64,000 bases of DNA, from contig JAIRUQ010000013.1 in the NCBI GenBank assembly GCA_031254315.1, positions 1 through 64,000 of the forward strand. Direction: 5' to 3'. The notes beneath the pieces are model-generated. The model made no database searches. It was not told where the DNA came from and worked only from the letters and a program-made list of their open reading frames with translations. Positions within the stretch are counted from its first letter, which is position 1, and every line of letters starts with the position of its first letter. The position numbers were made by a program, and so were the translations under genes. Shown in pieces: positions 26,395 through 38,277 of the stretch. The stretch comes from Treponema sp. (lineage in GTDB: Bacteria; Spirochaetota; Spirochaetia; Treponematales; Breznakiellaceae).

Positions 26395-26398
<4 letters not shown>
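25112..26398 (+). CDS. LptF/LptG-family permease (first of a pair)
   Basis: 428 residues from ATG 25112, with GGAG eight bases before it; a longer frame from 25073 would overlap dut. Helices lie near residues 25-50, 60-85 and 100-120 and again in the last 120 residues, with a periplasmic domain of about 180 residues between, the YjgP/YjgQ arrangement. In other Gram-negative bacteria LptF and LptG form the membrane part of the LPS extractor with the LptB ATPase. A Ser/Arg-rich insert before the last helices is less typical. The next gene is its partner, joined by ATGA overlap. Confidence 0.88.
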
Positions 26399-29981
<3,583 letters not shown>

Positions 29982-29990
29982 TCATATATT

Positions 29991-30944
29991 ATGAAAAATG
30001 ATAAAATTCAGGAAATTATAGATCAATGTCTTAATCAATTTCCGTGTACTGTTGATGTCCGCTATGATGAGCCAATGAAAAATCATACCACATTTAAAGT
30101 CGGCGGTCTTGCGGATTGTATGCTTTGTCCCGACGGTGAAGGGTTCACGTCTTTTTGTAAAGAGCTTCTAAATCGCGCCGAAGATACGGATATTCCTGTA
30201 TTTGTTTTAGGCGGCGGCGCGAACATTGTCGTTTCCGATAATGGAATTCGGGGTATAGTGCTGGACACAGGATTGTGGAAAACAGAAAGTTTATTAAAAA
30301 TGAGCGAAGAAGAATTTGTTTTTAAGAGCGGAACTGTTGTTGATAAAGCTGTTGAACTTTCTGCCGCCGAAGGTCTTGGCGGACTTGAGTTTTTAGCGGG
30401 AATGCCCGGCACTATCGGCGGAGCTGTCTGGATGAATGCGCGTTGTTACGGCGGCGAAATAGCGGATGTGTTAAGCTGGGCGGAAATAATTTGCAAAGAG
30501 CAGGGGAGCTATGTTGTTAAAAGGATTTCTGCAGGGCAGGGCTTTGGTTACAAACTCAGTCCTTTTCAAAAAATGGACTGCCTGATCATAAACGCCGCTT
30601 TTAAGCTAAAAAAAGACGATAAAGAAAAACTGCTCTCTGTTATAGCTAAATACAGGAAAGACAGGCAGGAAAAGGGGCATTACCTTTTCCCCTGCGCAGG
30701 CTCAGTTTTTAAGAATAACCATGATTTTGGAAAACCTACAGGGCAGCTCATTGACGAAATTGGCTTGAAAGGGTATAAAATAGGTGGTGCGCAAATAGCT
30801 CCCTTCCACGGCAATATCATTATTAATACCGGCAATGCGAGCGCAAAAGATATTCGCTCTCTGGTTGACGATGTTGCAGAAAAGGTAAAAACAGCCACAG
30901 GTTTTGTACTTGAGCCTGAGATTATTTTTGCAGGTCAGTGGTAA
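29991..30944 (+). CDS. murB: UDP-N-acetylenolpyruvoylglucosamine reductase
   Basis: 317 residues. MurB reduces the enolpyruvyl group to make UDP-MurNAc for peptidoglycan. The FAD-binding half shows NHTTFKVGG, LGGGANIVVSD and FLAGMPGTIGGAVWMNARCYGGE. The catalytic Ser lies in FPCAGSVFKN, and LIDEIGLKGYKIGGAQIA and the final Glu of FVLEPEIIF complete the active site; this is the short type II form. The gene follows the HEAT-repeat gene by 9 bp without an obvious ribosome site. Confidence 0.94.
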   Translation: MKNDKIQEIIDQCLNQFPCTVDVRYDEPMKNHTTFKVGGLADCMLCPDGEGFTSFCKELLNRAEDTDIPVFVLGGGANIVVSDNGIRGIVLDTGLWKTESLLKMSEEEFVFKSGTVVDKAVELSAAEGLGGLEFLAGMPGTIGGAVWMNARCYGGEIADVLSWAEIICKEQGSYVVKRISAGQGFGYKLSPFQKMDCLIINAAFKLKKDDKEKLLSVIAKYRKDRQEKGHYLFPCAGSVFKNNHDFGKPTGQLIDEIGLKGYKIGGAQIAPFHGNIIINTGNASAKDIRSLVDDVAEKVKTATGFVLEPEIIFAGQW

Positions 30945-30963
30945 GATTATAAGGAATGAAAAT

Positions 30964-31845
30964 ATGAAAAAGTTTGCGGGTTTTTTAATTTTAACAAGTC
31001 TCATATTGCTAGGTTGTGCAGATCAGCAGGGCAAGAATATGGTGTTGATAAAAGGCGGAGTGTTTGCAATGGGAAGCCACTTTACTGAAGCGGCTCGTGA
31101 TTTGGATGAAGTTCAACATCAGGTAACGCTCAGTTCTTTTTATATCGGAAAATATGAGGTAACTCAGAAGGACTATAAAAGAATGATGGGGAAAAACAAC
31201 AGCAAATTCACCGGAGATAATCTGCCGGTAGAAACCATAACTTGGTATGACGCGATAAAATATTGCAATAAACTTAGCCGTCGCGCGGGATTAAAACCGG
31301 CGTACAAGATAAAAAAAACATCTGTAACATGGGATCGCGGGGCAAACGGTTACCGTCTGCCTACAGAGGCTGAATGGGAATACGCCTGCCGTGCGGGGAC
31401 GGAGACTCCGTTTTCCACAGGAGATGACATAACTACAGATGAGGCTAACTATAACGGTAGATTTCCGTATAACAAAAATGAAGATGATGGTGAAAGTGAA
31501 TATGTCGGCGGAATCCAAGAGTGGGATGAAATCGAAGATTGGAATGAGAATGAAGAAGGAATATACCTTGAAAAAACGACACCTGTCGGAACTTTCCCCC
31601 CAAATGCTTTTGGTCTTTTTGACATGCACGGCAATGTTTTTGAATGGTGCTGGGACTGGTATGGTTATTATATGCCTGAATCGCAGGCTGACCCTATAGG
31701 AGCTGATTCCGGCTCTTTTAGGGTGATACGCGGCGGTTCTTGGACAAACGGCGCAAACGCGATTCGCTCCGCCTACCGGGGTATTTACATTACCGGTGAC
31801 GGCAATGACCGTATAGGGTTTCGGCTCGTGCGAAATGCCCGTTAG
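30964..31845 (+). CDS. Formylglycine-generating-enzyme-like lipoprotein
   Basis: 293 residues from ATG 30964, preceded by AAGGAA; longer frames into murB are not supported. A short signal ends in LLGC, so Cys18 is probably lipidated. The rest is one FGE-sulfatase/SUMF1-type domain: MVLIKGGVFAMGS, YIGKYEVTQKDYKRMMG, GYRLPTEAEWEYACRAG, MHGNVFEWCWDWY and VIRGGSWTNGA through IGFRLVR. The paired active-site cysteines of true formylglycine-generating enzymes are not recognisable, so it is more likely a ligand-binding or structural relative. Such paralogues are numerous in treponemes as surface lipoproteins. Confidence 0.88.
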   Translation: MKKFAGFLILTSLILLGCADQQGKNMVLIKGGVFAMGSHFTEAARDLDEVQHQVTLSSFYIGKYEVTQKDYKRMMGKNNSKFTGDNLPVETITWYDAIKYCNKLSRRAGLKPAYKIKKTSVTWDRGANGYRLPTEAEWEYACRAGTETPFSTGDDITTDEANYNGRFPYNKNEDDGESEYVGGIQEWDEIEDWNENEEGIYLEKTTPVGTFPPNAFGLFDMHGNVFEWCWDWYGYYMPESQADPIGADSGSFRVIRGGSWTNGANAIRSAYRGIYITGDGNDRIGFRLVRNAR

Positions 31846-31901
31846 GTACTTGTCATAATTTTATTTTTTTGATACTCTTTAAAAGGATATGTCCAGAAAG
31901 T

Positions 31902-32000
31902 AAGAATTTTACCACGGAGGACACAGAGGACACGGAGATTTTATAAGATTTCTGCTTCTTCCTCCGTGTTCTCCGTGCCCTCCGTGGTTTAATATTCTTC
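31902..32000. repeat. R2 palindromic repeat
   Basis: TTTTACCACGGAGGACACAG and TCCGTGCCCTCCGTGGTTTA are the inner arms; GGATATGTCCAGAAAG (from 31886) and CTTTGACATTTCC are the outer arms. The right end contains TTGACA but no good -10 box lies 15-19 bp after it. Confidence 0.8.
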
Positions 32001-32022
32001 TTTGACATTTCCTAACCTCTTT

Positions 32023-32053
32023 TCTGACCGCAAGTTAAATTTTGACGGTCAGA
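32023..32053 (+). promoter_or_regulatory. Inverted repeat in the rpsF leader
   Basis: TCTGACCG (32023-32030) and CGGTCAGA (32046-32053) are a perfect 8-bp inverted repeat, 22 bp before the rpsF ATG. It may be an operator or a leader hairpin; the S6-S18 complex is known to bind rpsF leaders in many bacteria, but I cannot confirm the required motif here. Confidence 0.45.
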
Positions 32054-32074
32054 CATTGGCCATAAGGAGGAACT

Positions 32075-32368
32075 ATGCGCCGATACGAACTTACGGTTAT
32101 CTTCCCAATGGAAGAAGACCAGCACAGGGCAGGGCGGGAACAATTGCTTTCCGATCTTCAAGCCAACGGAGTCGAGACCGAAAAAACCGATGAACTCGGT
32201 GAAAAAGCTCTCGCCTATGAAATCAAAAAAAGAACACGCGGAAGATACGTTCTTTTGGTAATTAAATCCGATCCGTCAAAGATTACCGTTTTAGACCGGA
32301 TTTTCAAACTGAACGCCAATCTCCTCAAATACCTCTTTGTAAGAATTGAGGAACAGGAGCAAAAATGA
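32075..32368 (+). CDS. rpsF: 30S ribosomal protein S6
   Basis: 97 residues. S6 pairs with S18 on the platform of the 30S subunit. The chain shows MRRYELTVIF, the strand-turn LGEKALAYEIKKRTRGRYVLL and a C-terminal ILKYLFVRIEE-like end, all family features. AAGGAGG lies six bases before the ATG. It is the first gene of the rpsF-ssb-rpsR-DUF2232-rplI-dnaB group, and its stop codon overlaps ssb. Confidence 0.95.
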   Translation: MRRYELTVIFPMEEDQHRAGREQLLSDLQANGVETEKTDELGEKALAYEIKKRTRGRYVLLVIKSDPSKITVLDRIFKLNANLLKYLFVRIEEQEQK

Positions 32369-32817
32369 CAGACCTTAATCGTGTTGTTTTAATTGGACGT
32401 CTTACAAGAGAAGCGGAATTAAAATACACATCCGGCGGACAGGCTGTCTGTAAGTTTTCAATCGCCGTAAATCGCAGAAAGAAAAACGGCGATCAATGGG
32501 AAGATGAGGCGAACTTTTTTGATATTGTATTATGGGGAAAACAGGGAGAGTCTCTTCATCAGTATCTTTTAAAAGGAAAAATGGTAGGAGTTGACGGAGA
32601 ACTCCGCCAAGATCGCTGGCAACAGGACGGACAGAACAGATCAAAGATAGAGATAGTCGCGAATAATCTTCAGCTTCTGGGAGGCGGTTCTTCTTCGGGT
32701 GAACGGCAAAATAACCAGAATAATTCCGGCGCTGATAATTCGCGCGATTCTTCGAGTGAACCTCAGTCTTATAATTCATCAAAAGACGATGGTTTTACCG
32801 ATGATATTCCATTCTAA
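32365..32817 (+). CDS. ssb: Single-stranded DNA-binding protein
   Basis: 150 residues. The OB fold covers about residues 1-105: [51 protein letters not shown] and [16 protein letters not shown] disordered Asn/Ser-rich linker follows, and the last residues DDIPF form the acidic tip by which SSB recruits replication and repair proteins. The ATG overlaps the rpsF stop by four bases. The place between rpsF and rpsR is conserved in many bacteria. Confidence 0.96.
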   Translation: MTDLNRVVLIGRLTREAELKYTSGGQAVCKFSIAVNRRKKNGDQWEDEANFFDIVLWGKQGESLHQYLLKGKMVGVDGELRQDRWQQDGQNRSKIEIVANNLQLLGGGSSSGERQNNQNNSGADNSRDSSSEPQSYNSSKDDGFTDDIPF

Positions 32818-32837
32818 TAGACAAACAAGGAGCTTAT

Positions 32838-33167
32838 ATGTCTGATGATAAATATTTTGATAACGAACAACATTCCCGCCATGACAGGGGAATGGATATG
32901 CAAATGGACGACCGCGACGGCGACGACCGCGGACGCGGCGGCAAGGGCGGAGGCAAAGTCTTTTTTAAGAAAAAGATTTGCAAATTCTGCGCCCAGAAAA
33001 TGAAGATTGACTACAAAGAAGCTGATACGCTCAGGCGCTTTATTACAGAAAGGGGAAAAATTCTGCCGCGCAGAATTACGGGGACTTGCGCCAAACACCA
33101 GCGCGCCCTTGCCCTTGCCATAAAGCAGGCAAGAAGTATCGCGCTTCTGCCGTATGTAGCCGAATAG
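32838..33167 (+). CDS. rpsR: 30S ribosomal protein S18 with acidic Gly-rich N-terminal extension
   Basis: 109 residues, about 30 more than usual. The C-terminal 65 residues are typical S18: [50 protein letters not shown] and RSIALLPYV. The extra N-terminus is rich in Asp, His, Arg and Gly ([16 protein letters not shown]) and has no known role. Two cysteines in the CKFCAQ segment match the zinc-type S18. AAGGAG precedes the ATG. Confidence 0.94.
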   Translation: MSDDKYFDNEQHSRHDRGMDMQMDDRDGDDRGRGGKGGGKVFFKKKICKFCAQKMKIDYKEADTLRRFITERGKILPRRITGTCAKHQRALALAIKQARSIALLPYVAE

Positions 33168-33176
33168 CGAAGTCTT

Positions 33177-34157
33177 ATGTTGCAGGAAGAAGGGAGTGTC
33201 TCTGCAGGGGACGGTATTCAAATATCTAAAACTTCTCTTGTTACAATAATTATTTGTACAGGACTAAGTGTTCTTTTTAGAAACATCCCTCCTCTTTCAA
33301 TGATTTACCTATCTCCGCTTGGTTATGCTCTAATAGCAACCGGCTCTTTCTGGCTTACGTTTTGCGCGGCGGCGGCAGTAAACATTATTCTGTATATTGT
33401 TTCATTCATCTCAAGTCCAAACGCAGGAAGCGAAATATTGCTACTAGTTGCTTTCTTTATAATACTTGATCTTTGCTACTTGTGGATAATGGGCGGAAAA
33501 AATCTCAGAACATTATACCGCTTTATTTTTGCCTCTGCCGCAGGAGCAATCGCTCTTTTATTCTTTGTTTTCAGGAAAGATACTACTTTTTACACGATGT
33601 TTTACAGTGTTGCCGAGAATTTATCTTCGGCTCTTACAGGCTCTCTTGAAGGAGAGGTGGTAGAAGGCTCAATTCAGCTATCGCCTGAAAGACTTATAGA
33701 ATCTACCCAAAATATGCTTTTACGCGGCGGCGCATTGGTCAGTATGCTCTTAATTTTTTTCATTAGCCGTCAGATAGCCCTTGCGGTTATTATGCTTATT
33801 AAAAGGCAAAAGTTTGAGACAGGGTTTATCACGTTTTGCGCGCCTGCCAACACGGCTTGGGTAATTTTAGGCTCGTTCGTTACTATCCTGTTGACAAAAG
33901 CCCTCAGCGCGGATATTATAGAAATAATAGCATGGAATGCCTTTGTCGTCAGCGCTATAATTTTTCTGACGCAAGGCGCGGGTGTTTTGATGTACTGGTT
34001 CTCCCGGAAATCAAATACATTCCGTATTATTAGTATTGTAGTTCTTACGATTGTAATATTCATCAGCCCATTGAATATTCTTGCTATCGCGGCGTTGCTG
34101 ATATTGGGCATTGCGGATAATTGGCGTCAATTCAGGATTCCTTCTAACCGTGAATGA
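33177..34157 (+). CDS. DUF2232-family membrane protein
   Basis: 326 residues with about eight hydrophobic helices, for example LVTIIICTGLSVLF, ALIATGSFWLTFCAAAAV, AGAIALLFFVF, LVSMLLIFFISRQIALAVIML and ISIVVLTIVIFISPLNIL. The length, the helix pattern and the location between rpsR and rplI match the DUF2232/YybS family, of unknown function, found at this place in several phyla. No ribosome site lies before the ATG, so translation may depend on rpsR coupling. The function is not known. Confidence 0.75.
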   Translation: MLQEEGSVSAGDGIQISKTSLVTIIICTGLSVLFRNIPPLSMIYLSPLGYALIATGSFWLTFCAAAAVNIILYIVSFISSPNAGSEILLLVAFFIILDLCYLWIMGGKNLRTLYRFIFASAAGAIALLFFVFRKDTTFYTMFYSVAENLSSALTGSLEGEVVEGSIQLSPERLIESTQNMLLRGGALVSMLLIFFISRQIALAVIMLIKRQKFETGFITFCAPANTAWVILGSFVTILLTKALSADIIEIIAWNAFVVSAIIFLTQGAGVLMYWFSRKSNTFRIISIVVLTIVIFISPLNILAIAALLILGIADNWRQFRIPSNRE

Positions 34158-34222
34158 AAGTAACGCCGCACAGCCTCTACTCCGAGGCGACAGTCGCTGT
34201 TTGGCGGCTGAATTTAATTTTG

Positions 34223-34265
34223 ATATCCCGTAAGACTTTTCGGGATATTGTGCGATAATATCGCA
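34223..34265 (+). promoter_or_regulatory. Two hairpins in the rplI leader
   Basis: ATATCCCG (34223-34230) pairs with CGGGATAT (34241-34248); TGCGAT (34251-34256) pairs with ATCGCA (34260-34265). The second stem ends at the first bases of the ribosome site AGGAG (34265-34269). They could limit rplI translation or mark a processing site. Confidence 0.45.
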
Positions 34266-34275
34266 GGAGTTCGGT

Positions 34276-34869
34276 ATGAAAGTTATTTTGAACAAGGATC
34301 TCGCTACTCTTGGTGAAGAGGGAGATGTAAAGGAAGTAGCGAAAGGCTACGCGCGCAACTATCTTTTTCCGCGTGGGATCGCCCTTCCGTATACGCCGCG
34401 CATGATTAAAATCATCGAAGGGCGCAGGGCGGAAATAGAATCTCGCAAGGAACAAAAACGCCTTGACGCGAGAGGGATCAAAGAAAAACTTGACGCTCTT
34501 GAATTATCTATAACAATGCCTGCCGGAGCGAACGGCAAACTTTACGGAGCGGTTACAAACCAAACCATCGCGGAAGAACTGGCGAAGAGCGGATTTCAGA
34601 TTGAGAGAAAGCGCATAGAACTTGCCGGAAGTGGTTTTAAGAACGTAGGTAAATACAAAGCGACGGTAAAACTTTACGAAAACCAGACGGCTGAAATTTC
34701 AGTTGTAATTATCGCGGCGGAAATAAAGACTGAAGCGTCTGCCCCTAAGCCTGAAAGAAAACGCGGCAGAAGGAATGAAAGCCGAAGGGAAGAGCAGAGT
34801 GTTCAGGAAGAGGCTTCTGAAACTCCAAAAGAAGCCGAGGCTCCGGTTGCGGAAACCGCCGCCGAATAG
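34276..34869 (+). CDS. rplI: 50S ribosomal protein L9 with charged C-terminal extension
   Basis: 197 residues against about 150 in most bacteria. The N-terminal domain shows MKVILNKDLATLGEEGDVKE and the GYARNYLFPRGIA motif; a long helix (MIKIIEGRRAEIESRKEQKR) joins it to the C-terminal domain with GKLYGAVTNQTIAEEL. The extra tail of about 45 residues is rich in Glu, Arg, Pro and Ala and probably disordered. L9 stabilises the ribosome and affects frame maintenance. Confidence 0.94.
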   Translation: MKVILNKDLATLGEEGDVKEVAKGYARNYLFPRGIALPYTPRMIKIIEGRRAEIESRKEQKRLDARGIKEKLDALELSITMPAGANGKLYGAVTNQTIAEELAKSGFQIERKRIELAGSGFKNVGKYKATVKLYENQTAEISVVIIAAEIKTEASAPKPERKRGRRNESRREEQSVQEEASETPKEAEAPVAETAAE

Positions 34870-34888
34870 CCTAAACTAAATTATCGTA

Positions 34889-36253
34889 ATGGCAGGACCA
34901 AGGGATAAAACACCTCCTCATGATGACGAGCTTGAGCAAGCCGCTTTAGGCAGTCTCTTAACAGATAGCGAGGCTGTAACGACGGCGATCCAGCTTCGTT
35001 TGCATCATACGGATTTTTATTCACGCGCGAATGACAGAGTATATGAAGCCATCATGAGTCTTGACGCCAAAGGACTTCGCCCCGACATTCAGACTGTTGT
35101 TCAGGAATTGAAACAGATGGGCAAACTTGACGAAGCCGGCGGCGCGTCCTATGTTTCGAGCCTTACAACGGTCATTCCCTCCAGCGCTAATATTGATTAT
35201 TACGCTCAAATGGTAAAGAACTATTCCCTAAAACGCGCGCTTTTAAAAGTCGCTTCCAATATTGGGATTAACGCCTATGACGAGTCAAAAGAAGCGAAGG
35301 AAGTTCTTGAAGAAGTTCAGCAGACTATTTTTGAACTCAGCGATAACAGGCAGGTTTTTTCTTCGAGAAAAATAGGCGAGGTGCTGAAGGAAACGATATA
35401 TCTTCTTGATAAAGTCAAAGATTCAAAAAATCCTATAACGGGAATCCCTACAGGATATGAAAAACTTGACCTCTTGACTTCCGGTTTTCAGCGAGATGAA
35501 TTTATCATAATAGGAGCTAGACCGTCTGTAGGAAAGACCGCCCTCGCGCTCAATATGGCGGCGAATATCGCTTTTGTTCACAAAATACCCATCGCTTTTT
35601 TCTCGCTTGAAATGTCCGACATCGCTCTTGTCCAGCGTCTTATAAGCAGTGAGGCTATGGTTCAGGCGCAAAACCTGCGAAGCGGTTTTTTAAGTTCAGG
35701 CGATTATAAAAAAATAATTGATGTAATGAGTCTTATATACGAAGCGCCTTTTCACATTGTCGATATTCCTAATATGGACTTGCTCAATCTTCGCTCTCAG
35801 GCGAGAAAATTAAGGGCGCAACAGGAAGTGCAGATAATCTTTATTGATTATCTCGGTCTTATAGGACATGAGAATAACTCTTTGCCCCGTTATGAACAGA
35901 TTTCCGGTATTTCCCGCTCCCTAAAGAGCCTTGCACGTGAATTGCATATTCCCATAGTGGTTCTCTGCCAGCTTACCCGAGACGCCCAATGGGAGGCTCC
36001 TACTCTGGCGCATTTAAGGGATTCAGGCTCAATAGAGCAGGACGCGGATTTGGTGCTGTTTTTGAACCGGGAACAGCCGAAAAAAAACAAAAAAGACGAG
36101 AATGAGAAGCCGGTTTCGCTTGATGTTATCCCTACCGATCTTATTATTGCCAAGCAAAGAAACGGTCCAATAGGGGTGGTTAAGCTGGAAATGGCGGCAA
36201 AATACGCCAAATTTACGCCTTTGGCAAAGGAACATTCAGAAAATTTTACTTGA
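34889..36253 (+). CDS. dnaB: Replicative DNA helicase DnaB
   Basis: 454 residues. DnaB is the hexameric helicase of the replication fork. The N-terminal domain shows PHDDELEQAALGSLL and LKQMGKLDEAGGASYVSSL; the motor domain shows Walker A GARPSVGKTALALN, FFSLEMS, the Walker B region IIFIDYLGLI, LCQLTRDA and LRDSGSIEQDADLVLFL. KQRNGPIGVVKLEM closes the protein. There is no ribosome site before ATG 34889. It lies 19 bp after rplI in the usual bacterial order. Confidence 0.96.
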   Translation: MAGPRDKTPPHDDELEQAALGSLLTDSEAVTTAIQLRLHHTDFYSRANDRVYEAIMSLDAKGLRPDIQTVVQELKQMGKLDEAGGASYVSSLTTVIPSSANIDYYAQMVKNYSLKRALLKVASNIGINAYDESKEAKEVLEEVQQTIFELSDNRQVFSSRKIGEVLKETIYLLDKVKDSKNPITGIPTGYEKLDLLTSGFQRDEFIIIGARPSVGKTALALNMAANIAFVHKIPIAFFSLEMSDIALVQRLISSEAMVQAQNLRSGFLSSGDYKKIIDVMSLIYEAPFHIVDIPNMDLLNLRSQARKLRAQQEVQIIFIDYLGLIGHENNSLPRYEQISGISRSLKSLARELHIPIVVLCQLTRDAQWEAPTLAHLRDSGSIEQDADLVLFLNREQPKKNKKDENEKPVSLDVIPTDLIIAKQRNGPIGVVKLEMAAKYAKFTPLAKEHSENFT

Positions 36254-36278
36254 AAAAAAATTATTTTATTGCTATTAT
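36250..36278 (+). promoter_or_regulatory. Promoter of the ComFB-like gene
   Basis: TTGAAA (36250-36255) and TATTAT (36273-36278) are 17 bp apart, inside and just after the dnaB stop. The predicted start near 36285 gives a leader of about 13 bases that holds only a G-run ribosome site. Confidence 0.6.
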
Positions 36279-36297
36279 ATCTACATTGGGGGGGAAT

Positions 36298-36594
36298 ATG
36301 GCTTTTATTGACGAATATGATTTTGATTTATTAAAAAATGAAGCGGAGGTTCTTGTAATCCGTGAAATGGAGTACCAGCTAAAGTCCGAATCTGAGGATA
36401 TGTGCCGCTGTAATGAATGTATTGTTGATATTGCCGCGATCGCGTTAAATGGAGTAAAACCATTATACCGTTTTTCACTTCTTGGCACTCTTTACGCTTC
36501 TCAGGCAATGACCGAACGAGCCTACGCTAACAGCGTTAAACAAGCGGTAGCTCAAGCGATAAAGAAGGTAAAGAAAAACCCGGCACACGATTAG
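36298..36594 (+). CDS. ComFB-family protein
   Basis: 98 residues from ATG 36298, preceded by a run of G; a longer frame from 36250 starts within dnaB and lacks support. EDMCRCNECIVDIAAIALNGVKPLYRF is the core of the late-competence ComFB family: Cys residues spaced C-x-C-x-x-C bind zinc, and the following helix is the most conserved part. A C-terminal helix is Lys-rich. ComFB-like proteins have been reported to bind cyclic dinucleotides in cyanobacteria; whether this one does is unknown. It has its own promoter, so it need not follow dnaB control. Confidence 0.82.
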   Translation: MAFIDEYDFDLLKNEAEVLVIREMEYQLKSESEDMCRCNECIVDIAAIALNGVKPLYRFSLLGTLYASQAMTERAYANSVKQAVAQAIKKVKKNPAHD

Positions 36595-36596
36595 CG

Positions 36597-36715
36597 CCCA
36601 AGCAAGCACCGCGTCAAGCGGTGTCTGATGAATAAGTCTACACGGCGTGGCGCACAAGAAACGTAACTAAGATGAAAAGGGCGCGAAGGCTTTAGCCTGA
36701 GCAGTGCGCCCTGAG
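36597..36715. repeat. R4 repeat (reversed)
   Basis: On the minus strand the same order of blocks as at 8177-8300 is seen: GGCGCACTGCTCAGGCTAAA, TGTGCGCCACGCCGTG and the small hairpin ACACCGCTTGACGCGGTG. It is the outer left border of the LPLW-tailed gene unit. Confidence 0.7.
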
Positions 36716-36985
36716 CAATGAGGGTGCGGCACAGTAACAATGTGCGGCGTGATTAGCCAATGAGCAATGAGGGAGCGGCGCGGTAACAGGGCGCGGCGTG
36801 ATTAGCTAATGAGCAATGAGATGGCGGCGCAGTAACAATGCACGGCGTGATTAGCCAATGTGCAGGGAGCAATGAGGGAGTGGCACAGTAACAATGTGCG
36901 GCGTGATTAGCCAATGAGCAGGGAGCAATGAGGGAGCGGCACAGTAACAATGTGCGGCGTGTTCTCCCAATGAGCAATGGAAGAG
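36712..36985. repeat. Five tandem units of 50-57 bp (R3)
   Basis: The unit is GCGGCACAGTAACAATGTGC, GGCGTGATTAGCCAATGAGC and AGGGAGCAATGAGGGA in succession. Five copies follow without unique spacers, differing by a few substitutions and by a 6-7-bp GCAATGA/GCAGGGA step. Together with the R4 copy they fill the 405-bp gap before the minus-strand LPLW-tailed gene. Confidence 0.85.
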
Positions 36986-36999
36986 GGAAGTCCTCTCCG

Positions 37000-38091
37000 T
37001 TACTTTTTTCGCTTTACAACAAACAGCACTACGCCGCCAGCCACCACAACCGCACCGCCTATAATAGCAATTAACGCCCACAATGGAAGTGATTGTGAAG
37101 ATTTGCCGCTTTGAATAAAATCGTCCGTTTGGCTTACTTCGGCGGCGGTATTATCGGTTTCAAGAAGAGGAGGGATTTCTTCCACAGTATGAGGAGTGGG
37201 AAGTGAATAGTCCCTACTACCGTCCGCACGACGAGGAAACTGTACTCTTGATAAATCACAAGTGTTTGTTTTTATCAATAATTCAAACTGCTTTGCAAAT
37301 TCTTGCCGAACCTTTATAAGCGAGCCAAATCTTTGCAAAAAATTATTAACATACAAATCCAGATAATCACCGTCTTCTTTCAGTAACAGTAAGAAATACT
37401 CATTATCCTTTACATAAGACCAATTAAAATTAGAACCAGCTTTAGGATCAGTATTACTGTTAGCTCTAATACAAATCACATTGTACCCATAAGCGGTTTT
37501 CTGTATTTCTTTTATCATTAAGCAGTATCTGGTAATAGTAAGACGAATTACTGCATTGTAAAACATAACCTCACCATAATAATTAATTCCATAACGCCCA
37601 TAACTCATATACCAGTTATTCAGTATATCACCTGTATAATCATCTATTGATTCCCAAGGAAGCCAGTATGATTCAAAACCGATAAGTGTATCTCTTGTTT
37701 GACTGCTCAATACATCGGCATAATACGAAGGAACCCAAAGTTCCTCGTTATCCCTCGAATGATTTATAGCTATATTTTGTGAAAAAGTATCGACCGTATT
37801 TAATGGCATTAATTTTTCTGCCTCAGTTACGTAGTCCCAGTCCCTGCCATCTTTTAATAACCGAATTGCAAGAGAAAAAGAATAATCTTCAGTTAAGTCT
37901 TGAGAATAGTTTATACTATTATGGCAGGTAACAATATCGTCTTTTTCCAGATAATGAACCGGTGTTGAGCTATTATTAAGCAAAGGAATGTATTTAGCTC
38001 TTTCCAGTACTCGAAACTGAAGTTCTTCCGCAAATAAGTGACTCGATAAAATGATAAAGAAGATAAAAAGAAAGAATAATGTCTTTTTCAT
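37000..38091 (-). CDS. Secreted protein with C-terminal LPLW membrane tail (paralogue of 1763-2905)
   Basis: 363 residues from ATG 38091, which has AAGGAG seven bases upstream. A signal peptide (TLFFLFIFFIILSSHLFA) is followed by a soluble region rich in Tyr, Asn and Asp with short similarity to the paralogue near its start (FRVLERAKYIPLL). QFPRRADGSRDY, DDFIQSGKSSQ, LPLWALIAIIGG, a hydrophobic span and KRKK end the protein. The last 140 bp are almost identical in DNA to the paralogue, although the rest has diverged. It is boxed by inverted R4/R3 repeats, which suggests movement or recombination as a unit. Function is unknown. Confidence 0.77.
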   Translation of the reverse strand: MKKTLFFLFIFFIILSSHLFAEELQFRVLERAKYIPLLNNSSTPVHYLEKDDIVTCHNSINYSQDLTEDYSFSLAIRLLKDGRDWDYVTEAEKLMPLNTVDTFSQNIAINHSRDNEELWVPSYYADVLSSQTRDTLIGFESYWLPWESIDDYTGDILNNWYMSYGRYGINYYGEVMFYNAVIRLTITRYCLMIKEIQKTAYGYNVICIRANSNTDPKAGSNFNWSYVKDNEYFLLLLKEDGDYLDLYVNNFLQRFGSLIKVRQEFAKQFELLIKTNTCDLSRVQFPRRADGSRDYSLPTPHTVEEIPPLLETDNTAAEVSQTDDFIQSGKSSQSLPLWALIAIIGGAVVVAGGVVLFVVKRKK

Positions 38092-38146
38092 TTTTATGCT
38101 CCTTTTTCCCACTTCTTATCGATCTTCATTCGTTTCAATTCGCTTC

Positions 38147-38268
38147 AGGCGCGCTACTCGGACTAAAGTCCTCGCGCATTTTTCATCTGGGCTACATTTA
38201 TTTAACGGCGTGCCGTTATTACCTTATTCATCCGCACAGCTAAAACGCTGTGCATATTTTGGCGTGTT
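38147..38268. repeat. R4 repeat
   Basis: GGCGCGCTACTCGGACTAAA, GTCCTCGCGCATTTTTCATC, AACGGCGTGCCGTT and GCTAAAACGCTGTGC follow the R4 order. The orientation is opposite to the copy at 36597-36715. Confidence 0.65.
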
Positions 38269-38277
38269 GACTCTTCT

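Noticed and set aside
30964-31845. True formylglycine-generating enzyme activating a sulfatase
   Set aside because: The expected active-site cysteine pair is not apparent, the protein is a lipoprotein, and no sulfatase is encoded in the window.
32002-32030. TTGACA at the end of the R2 copy as the rpsF promoter
   Set aside because: No acceptable -10 box lies 15-19 bp downstream, and the hexamer is part of the repeat's outer arm.
36712-36985. CRISPR array
   Set aside because: Units follow each other directly without unique spacers of constant length, and no cas genes are near.
36753-37081. Open frames in the 36.7-37.0 kb tandem repeats
   Set aside because: They come from the 50-57-bp repeat units and have no start signals.
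38091-38112. Longer N-terminus of the second LPLW-tailed protein starting at 38112
   Set aside because: AAGGAG is correctly spaced only for ATG 38091, and the signal peptide begins there.
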